Shown here in pieces: positions 58,678-64,000 of a stretch of 64,000 nucleotides of DNA; within the stretch, counting starts at the first letter, position 1, and each line of letters starts with the position of its first letter. Position numbers and translations under genes: made by a program. This DNA is from Oscillospiraceae bacterium (lineage in GTDB: Bacteria; Bacillota; Clostridia; Oscillospirales; Acutalibacteraceae), in NCBI GenBank assembly GCA_902802375.1, contig CADCLS010000001.1:186001-250000 (forward strand). Direction: 5' to 3'. The notes under the pieces were generated by a model. It saw only the letters and a list, made by a program, of their open reading frames with translations, did no database searches and had not been told where the DNA came from.

Positions 58678-59949
58678 TCACCTACTCTTTATAACTGCAC
58701 AGTAAAAGCCGTCTGTGTTATCTGTGTCGGGAAAAAATGTATGCTCATATTCTAACTCATACCCACTGTTCTTGTCAAGACAGTCGCGTACAATGCAGTC
58801 GTTTTCAGCACGCCGTAATGTGCAGGTAGAATAAAGAAGTCTTCCACCGGGCTTTAAGTATTTTAAGGCATTATTAAGAATTGCGGTTTGTGTGATTTTA
58901 AGCTCATCAAAATCAAGGTCGGTTTTGTATTTTATTTCAGGTTTACGGCGAATAACACCAAGACCTGAACACGGAACATCGCAAATCACCGCGTCAAAAG
59001 TGCCTAACAAACTGTTGAATTCTCTTGAATCACAAACAATACATTCGATGTTTTTAAGTCTTAGCCTTTCGGCACCGTCCCGTATAAGCTTTACTCGATT
59101 TTCATAAAAATCGCATGACACAATTTTAGCTTTATTAACTGCGCTTTCTGCCGCTGTAAATGATTTTCCTCCGGGTGACGCGCACATGTCAAGAACTCTA
59201 TATTCAGGTTTAACATTTAACTTTGACACCGAGATTTGCGACGGTAAATCCTGAACATGAAAATATCCTTTTTTATATAAATCGAGATTTTTAATGTCAA
59301 TGCCTTCGCAAATAGTAACCGCGTGTAAAATATCACAACTAATTGCCTTAATACCATTTTTATTAAGAGCTTCAATAAATTCTTCATCCGAAATAAGGGT
59401 GTTATTAACACGCACCGTAATATCGGGCACAGTGAGATAATATTCAAGCACGCTCAAGGCTTTTTCAATGCCGTAATCGCTCAAAAGACTCTCTATTATC
59501 CATTCGGGACAGGAATATTTGACCGAAAGCGATTTTACGGATTTATCTTCAGGTAATGTTACGCCCCGTCTGATAAAGTTACGCAATACTGCATTTACAA
59601 AGGCAGTATTATACTTTTCTTTTGAATTTTTGACTATATTTACCGATTCATTAACAGCCGCACTGTTTGGCACCTTATCCATAAACATTATTTGATAAGC
59701 GGCAATACGAAGTGCCGTAACAGTTATCGGCGCTATTTTTGACAACGGTTTTTTAACAAATTGCGATATTGCATAGTCAAGGGTAATTTTTCTATCAAGA
59801 ACACCGTAAAACAAAGCCGTGATAAACGGTTTATCCGTATCCTTGATATTATTCTTTGCAAAAATATTTGCTAAAACGATATTTGAATAACCGTAGTTTT
59901 CTCCAACAGATAACAGTGCATCAACGGCGGTTTTTCTTTGACTAACCAT
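58678..59949 (-). CDS. rsmB: 16S rRNA (cytosine-967-C5)-methyltransferase RsmB
   Basis: 423 aa. N-terminal NusB-like helical domain (ITALFYGVLDRKITLDYAIS, FMDKVPNSAAVNESVNI) and C-terminal SAM domain: VLDMCASPGGKSFTAAE (~245-261), DVPCSGLGVIRRKPEIKY (catalytic PC, ~310-327), LLYSTCTLRRAEND (TC motif). Translationally coupled to fmt (one base between stop and ATG). Confidence 0.97.
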   Translation of the reverse strand: MVSQRKTAVDALLSVGENYGYSNIVLANIFAKNNIKDTDKPFITALFYGVLDRKITLDYAISQFVKKPLSKIAPITVTALRIAAYQIMFMDKVPNSAAVNESVNIVKNSKEKYNTAFVNAVLRNFIRRGVTLPEDKSVKSLSVKYSCPEWIIESLLSDYGIEKALSVLEYYLTVPDITVRVNNTLISDEEFIEALNKNGIKAISCDILHAVTICEGIDIKNLDLYKKGYFHVQDLPSQISVSKLNVKPEYRVLDMCASPGGKSFTAAESAVNKAKIVSCDFYENRVKLIRDGAERLRLKNIECIVCDSREFNSLLGTFDAVICDVPCSGLGVIRRKPEIKYKTDLDFDELKITQTAILNNALKYLKPGGRLLYSTCTLRRAENDCIVRDCLDKNSGYELEYEHTFFPDTDNTDGFYCAVIKSR

Positions 59950-59950
59950 A

Positions 59951-60877
59951 CTACTTCAAAACGGTTCCGAGTTCTATCGGATTTCCTCTCATCATATCAG
60001 CGGCTCTCATTGCCTTTGACCCTTCAGGTTGAACAATCAAAAATTCAATAGCGGTATTATTCCCGCAAGCGACAACCAAATTACCTCTGTTATCTGTCAC
60101 TTCGCCTATCGTACCATTTTTATAATCGACAGCCTTTGCCGATAAAACCTTAAGCCTTTTATTCCCTACAAAACAAAATGCAACCGGCCAAGGATAAAAA
60201 CCCCTTACTGCATTAACAAGTGTATTTGCGCTCTGTGAAAAATCAAGGTGAGCCATTTCTTTTTTGATAATAGGTGCATAGGTAGCAAGGTCTTCATCTT
60301 GCTTTATTGGTAAAACTTTGCCATTTTCAATATCAGATATAGTTTTACAAATCAACTCTGCGGTAAAGCCTGACAACCTATCAAACAATGTTTCAGCAGT
60401 ATCAGAAGGCAAAATATCAGTTTCTCTTACGCTTAATATATCGCCGGTATCCATACCCTCGTCCATCTTCATAACTGTAACGCCCGTTTTCTTCTCTCCG
60501 CTTACTATAGCCCACTGAATTGGCGAAGCGCCTCTTAGCTTTGGGAGAATCGAAGCATGGCCGTTTATACATCCGTATTTCGGCAAATCAAGTATCACTT
60601 TAGGTAAAATTTTACCGTAAGCTACAACAACGATTAAATCCGGCATTATGCTATTTAGTATTTCGAGAGCAGAGCCGTCGCGTAAAGAATGCGGCTGATA
60701 GACCGGGATATTATTATCTTGAGCAAAAACCTTTGTTTGCGGTGGTGTGAGAATTTGCTTTCTTCCGACCGGCTTATCGGGTTGACAAAACACCGCGCAA
60801 ATCTCGTGACCTGCATTTTTCAGCGCCGCAAGCGTCGCTACGGAATATTCGGGTGTACCCATAAAAACTATACGCAT
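59951..60877 (-). CDS. fmt: Methionyl-tRNA formyltransferase
   Basis: 308 aa. MRIVFMGTPEYSVATLAAL at the N-terminus, VVAYGKILPKVIL, catalytic block CINGHASILPKLRGASPIQWA (~103-123, Asn-His), and a C-terminal OB-fold. ATG follows AGAGGTA. Adjacent to def, giving formylation and deformylation of initiator Met in one transcript. Confidence 0.97.
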   Translation of the reverse strand: MRIVFMGTPEYSVATLAALKNAGHEICAVFCQPDKPVGRKQILTPPQTKVFAQDNNIPVYQPHSLRDGSALEILNSIMPDLIVVVAYGKILPKVILDLPKYGCINGHASILPKLRGASPIQWAIVSGEKKTGVTVMKMDEGMDTGDILSVRETDILPSDTAETLFDRLSGFTAELICKTISDIENGKVLPIKQDEDLATYAPIIKKEMAHLDFSQSANTLVNAVRGFYPWPVAFCFVGNKRLKVLSAKAVDYKNGTIGEVTDNRGNLVVACGNNTAIEFLIVQPEGSKAMRAADMMRGNPIELGTVLK

Positions 60878-60887
60878 ATACTACCTC

Positions 60888-61322
60888 TTATGCTCTGTCT
60901 ATATACAAAATCCCGTCAAGGTGGTCCATTTCGTGAAGAATTGCACGGGCTTTAAGTTCACTTGCGGTAATTTCAAATGTTTCACCCAAGCGGTTCTGCG
61001 CCCTCACAGTTACGGTCATCGGTCGTTTAACTTCGGCGTATTTGCCTGGTATTGAAAGACAACCCTCCTGCCCGCATTGTTCGCCTGAAGACGAAACTAA
61101 AACAGGATTTACAAGCTCTAAAAGTCCGTCACCGATATCAACAATGCAAAACCTGCGGAGTATCCCTACCTGGGGCGCCGCAAGTCCTACACCCTCCGCG
61201 GCATACATAGTTTCCGCCATATCGTCAAGAACCTGGTGCAGATGTTCATCAAAGCTCAACTGTGTACGGCATTTTTTTCTAAGTACATCGTCACCGTATT
61301 TTACAATATTCCTTATAGCCAT
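60888..61322 (-). CDS. def: Peptide deformylase
   Basis: 144-aa metalloenzyme removing N-formyl groups. All three motifs are intact: GVGLAAPQVG (~43-52), EGCLSIPG (~87-94, metal Cys), HEMDHLDG (~129-136, HExxH). ATG after AAGGTGA. Slightly shorter than B. subtilis-type enzymes (~160), like other type-1 forms. Confidence 0.97.
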   Translation of the reverse strand: MAIRNIVKYGDDVLRKKCRTQLSFDEHLHQVLDDMAETMYAAEGVGLAAPQVGILRRFCIVDIGDGLLELVNPVLVSSSGEQCGQEGCLSIPGKYAEVKRPMTVTVRAQNRLGETFEITASELKARAILHEMDHLDGILYIDRA

Positions 61323-61331
61323 ATATTCACC

Positions 61332-63752
61332 TTAAATCATATTCTCCGGGTTTATATCGACACCGATATAAACATCGCGGTCATTTACTGCCTTTATAGC
61401 TTTTTTAATCATCTCACGAAAGCGCTGAGAATTCTTACACTTAATAAGCATCCTATATCTGTACTTATTGCCGACTTTAGGCACATAAGCGCAGCTCGGA
61501 CCTAAAATTATCAAATGGAGGTCGGAATACTCTGAGGATATATAATCCTTGATTTTACCGAAAATATTGATAATTGCAGATTTCGCACTATCATTTGTTA
61601 ATGCCTGCGACCACACAAGACACAAATCGCAATAGGGCGGAAAAATCTTTATCTGCCTATCTATAATCTCTTCCTCATAAAACTTTTCATAATTCTGCTC
61701 ACGAGCAAGTTCTATTATGTGATTATCACTATCAGATGTCTGAATAACGGCAATACCTTTACCGTCTGCCCTGCCTGCTCTGCCTACAACCTGAGTTATC
61801 AAATCAAATGTACGCTCAAACCCTCTGTAATCATCACCGCAAAGCGCTCTGTCAGCACCAATAACACCAACAAGTGAGACATTGGGAAAATCAAGCCCCT
61901 TGGCAACCATTTGAGTACCAACCATAATATCATATTTACCATCAGAAAAATCACCGAGGTTTACAGAATATGAATTTCGGGTCATAGTACTGTCAGCGTC
62001 AAGGCGCAGAATGCGCGCTTGCGGAAATAAGGCGTTAAGTTCCTCGGTTATTCTCTGCGTACCGGCACCTGAGAAGGACAAATATTTACATCCGCACTCA
62101 GGACATTTATCATATATCGGTACTGAATGACCGCAATAATGACACATAAGGCGCTTATTTGCAGAATGATAAGTAAGCGAAATACTGCAATTATCGCAGG
62201 TTGCTACAAATCCGCACTCCGGGCATGAAACATAGGTATTATGCCCTCTCCGGTTCAAAAGTATAATTGACTGCTTACCGCAGTTTAACTGCTCGCCAAT
62301 AAGAAATGCGAGCTTTCGGCTTATATTGGAGGTGTTGCCTTCGGCAAGTTCCTCTTTCATATTCACAATTTCCACATCGGGTAGCGACAGATTATTATAG
62401 CGGTAATTGAGTTTATACAAACCGTATTTGCCTGATACCGCCCTTGAATAGCTTTCAAGCGACGGTGTGGCACTTGAAAGACACAAAAGTCCTTTATGAT
62501 ATTTTGTCCTCAAAACGGCAATATCCTTTGCGTTATATCGAGGACTTTTTTCCGACTTATATGTGTGCTCCTGCTCTTCATCAATAACAATTAATCCGAG
62601 ATTATCAAACGGCGCAAAAACGGCGCTTCTCGTACCTATTGCAATCGAAGCTTTACCGGTAAGAATTCGACGGTACTCATCCATTCTCTGTCCTAAAGAC
62701 ATAGCACTGTGAAATACCGCAACGGCGCTGCCGTAGCGAGAGCTGAAAGTATTTATCATCTGCGGTGTGAGCGCAATTTCAGGCACCATTATTATAACGC
62801 CGCGTCCGGACTTTACGGTCTCATCACAAAGTTTCAAAAACACTTGGGTTTTTCCGCTGCCGGTCACGCCGTATAAAAGCGCAGTTGAACCGACTCCTGA
62901 AAGCAACCTTTCTTTCAGCCCCTCAAAAGCCTTTTCTTGCTCAGCACTAAGGCGGATATCAGATACATTCTTCGTGTTTTCAGTTCGCCTCGGCATCCTG
63001 AACTCTTGTTTTTCAAAGCTTTCAAGAACGCCCTTTTCAATAAGCGCATTTATAACACCGACGGACGCGCCTGTAAAATACTGCAATTCTTTAATACTGA
63101 CTTCGCCGATAGCCTGCATTGTATCTGCAATTTCTGATTGCCTTGGCGTCAACTTAACGCTTTGAGGCTCACTGACTATACGGACATAGCGGCGCGTAAA
63201 ATCGCCTAACTGCCTTTTTGGCGTTACACTATGAATTACGGCACCTTTATCGGTAAGCGAAAGCAGAATATCTGCCGAGTTTTTGAAATGTTTATCGATT
63301 TTTTCTTCAGAAATCATACTACTTTGCTTAAGAAATGAAAACACATCCGCTTCGTCGCGATTAAGCAAAGAAATATCCGAAAACTCTGGATTAACATTGT
63401 AAAAATCAGCAAGCTTAAACCTTAGGCCTATCGGAAGCATTGTGTTTATCGCATCGAAATATGTGCAAAAAACATTATCGTGCATCCAAGCCGAGAGCTT
63501 TAACATTTCAGTATTCAGTACCGGTTTTTCATCAATAACAGAAATAATACTTTTAAGCTCTGCGACATCATTTTGTGATGACACAGAAAAAATCATACCG
63601 ATACGCTTTCTGTTTCCCCTGCCAAACGGCACAAAAACCCGGCAACCGGGCTTTGCACTATTTAATAAATCTTTCGTCACCGCATAGCTATAAAGCTTAT
63701 CATAGGTGCCAATAGCTTTATCAAGAGCAACACTTACTACTGTATCAGACAA
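61332..63752 (-). CDS. priA: Primosomal replication restart helicase PriA
   Basis: 806 aa. N-terminal DNA-binding (3'BD) domain, helicase with Walker A YGVTGSGKTQVFLKL (~293-307) and DEEQEHTYKS (DEEx box), a zinc-binding insertion (CPECGFVATCDNCSISLTYH, CHYCGHSVPIYDKCPECG), and QVVGRAGRADGKG. The start is a TTG overlapping the end of rpoZ by eight bases; no ATG or GTG lies near it. Confidence 0.95.
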   Translation of the reverse strand: MSDTVVSVALDKAIGTYDKLYSYAVTKDLLNSAKPGCRVFVPFGRGNRKRIGMIFSVSSQNDVAELKSIISVIDEKPVLNTEMLKLSAWMHDNVFCTYFDAINTMLPIGLRFKLADFYNVNPEFSDISLLNRDEADVFSFLKQSSMISEEKIDKHFKNSADILLSLTDKGAVIHSVTPKRQLGDFTRRYVRIVSEPQSVKLTPRQSEIADTMQAIGEVSIKELQYFTGASVGVINALIEKGVLESFEKQEFRMPRRTENTKNVSDIRLSAEQEKAFEGLKERLLSGVGSTALLYGVTGSGKTQVFLKLCDETVKSGRGVIIMVPEIALTPQMINTFSSRYGSAVAVFHSAMSLGQRMDEYRRILTGKASIAIGTRSAVFAPFDNLGLIVIDEEQEHTYKSEKSPRYNAKDIAVLRTKYHKGLLCLSSATPSLESYSRAVSGKYGLYKLNYRYNNLSLPDVEIVNMKEELAEGNTSNISRKLAFLIGEQLNCGKQSIILLNRRGHNTYVSCPECGFVATCDNCSISLTYHSANKRLMCHYCGHSVPIYDKCPECGCKYLSFSGAGTQRITEELNALFPQARILRLDADSTMTRNSYSVNLGDFSDGKYDIMVGTQMVAKGLDFPNVSLVGVIGADRALCGDDYRGFERTFDLITQVVGRAGRADGKGIAVIQTSDSDNHIIELAREQNYEKFYEEEIIDRQIKIFPPYCDLCLVWSQALTNDSAKSAIINIFGKIKDYISSEYSDLHLIILGPSCAYVPKVGNKYRYRMLIKCKNSQRFREMIKKAIKAVNDRDVYIGVDINPENMI

Positions 63753-63927
63753 GTCCCTTTTCGCTCGCCAATTTATTAATTGCTATGCTGACCGGCTTTT
63801 CAATGAGTATTTCCCCGTTCTTTTCAGCTTCTGAGGAAATCTCACGAGCACATTTTGAAATGTCCGTCACAAGACGGTAGCGGTTATCGTAATTTTCAAT
63901 AAGTTTTCCAATAGCGGGATTTAACAT
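63745..63927 (-). CDS. rpoZ: RNA polymerase omega subunit
   Basis: 60 aa, at the short end for omega. MLNPAIGKLIENYDNRYRLV and the block KPVSIAINKLASEKG correspond to the family's core (NRY.LV, KPV..A..E...G). ATG after AGAGGTAA. Lies between gmk and priA as in Bacillus and clostridia. Confidence 0.9.
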   Translation of the reverse strand: MLNPAIGKLIENYDNRYRLVTDISKCAREISSEAEKNGEILIEKPVSIAINKLASEKGLV

Positions 63928-63939
63928 TTTAATTACCTC

Positions 63940-64000
63940 TCATTTATTTGAAATTTCATTAATTAACTTAATATTTCTATCTATTCGCAATCTGTCACTC
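63940..64000 (-). CDS. gmk: Guanylate kinase, last 19 codons (runs off the window)
   Basis: The frame reads SDRLRIDRNIKLINEISNK then TGA, fitting the C-terminal helix of Gmk (R-x-x-R-N-x-x-L-I). Position directly before rpoZ matches the conserved order gmk-rpoZ-priA. Only the tail is visible, so identity rests partly on context. Confidence 0.6.
   Translation of the reverse strand, partial: SDRLRIDRNIKLINEISNK

Noticed and set aside
1-64000. CRISPR arrays, rRNA operons, complete insertion sequences
   Set aside because: No regularly spaced repeats, no rRNA-like sequence, and no transposase with terminal inverted repeats were seen on reading the window.

Overview
This window looks like the chromosome of a low-to-moderate GC, endospore-forming Clostridia (Ruminococcaceae/Oscillospiraceae-like) bacterium. 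Evidence: Firmicutes-type gene order (gmk-rpoZ-priA-def-fmt-rsmB-rlmN-prpC-prkC-rsgA), an ileS T-box leader, strong AGGAGG ribosome sites, TTGACA-17-TATAAT promoters, and sporulation/germination genes (ypeB, spoVAD, and a 27-residue spoVM too short for ordinary ORF calling). Assignments come from reading motifs; no database search was run.

Layout. 1-4.6 kb: 5' end of ileS with its T-box leader, then a + strand trio (LTA-synthase-like sulfatase, Nudix hydrolase, LOG-family protein). 4.6-12.3 kb: secreted LysM-CAP protein, a promoter-ORF-terminator unit for a 23-residue peptide, a class A penicillin-binding protein, an ABC transporter ATPase/permease fusion, a small C39-like protein, and ypeB. 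12.3-12.6 kb: consensus promoter, a decayed tRNA-Pro copy and an intact tRNA-Pro(UGG).

12.56-30.85 kb is an integrative mobilizable element of about 18.3 kb inserted at the 3' end of tRNA-Pro. A 16-bp copy of the tRNA end (CCA included) recurs after the integrase gene, and TTGCACAC sites lie inside both ends. Its backbone is on the right: hairpin-rich oriT candidate, mobC, relaxase, ParB-like protein, excisionase, tyrosine integrase. No type IV secretion genes are visible, so transfer would need a helper. The cargo, mostly on the - strand, holds an agmatine-deiminase-like enzyme, a Sel1 protein, a soluble AAA+/M41 (FtsH-like) protease, small zinc-binding proteins, and, most strikingly, a complete GC-richer type IIA topoisomerase B-A operon. 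That operon has altered residues at quinolone-pocket positions (A subunit Ala90; B subunit Lys428 where the family has Asp) and is bracketed by two paralogous small membrane proteins.

30.85-64 kb returns to ordinary chromosome, almost all on the - strand: terminators downstream of the tRNA; spoVAD-mgtE-50-aa protein-spoVM; a nusB-xseA-xseB-ispA-dxs-tlyA-nadK-argR-recN-tyrS run; typA-exonuclease-radical SAM; rpsB-tsf; and a 15-gene run from gmk to a WYL regulator covering translation, replication restart, DNA uptake, Mn efflux and Ser/Thr phosphosignalling. The topoisomerase cassette on the element is the best candidate for something undescribed.
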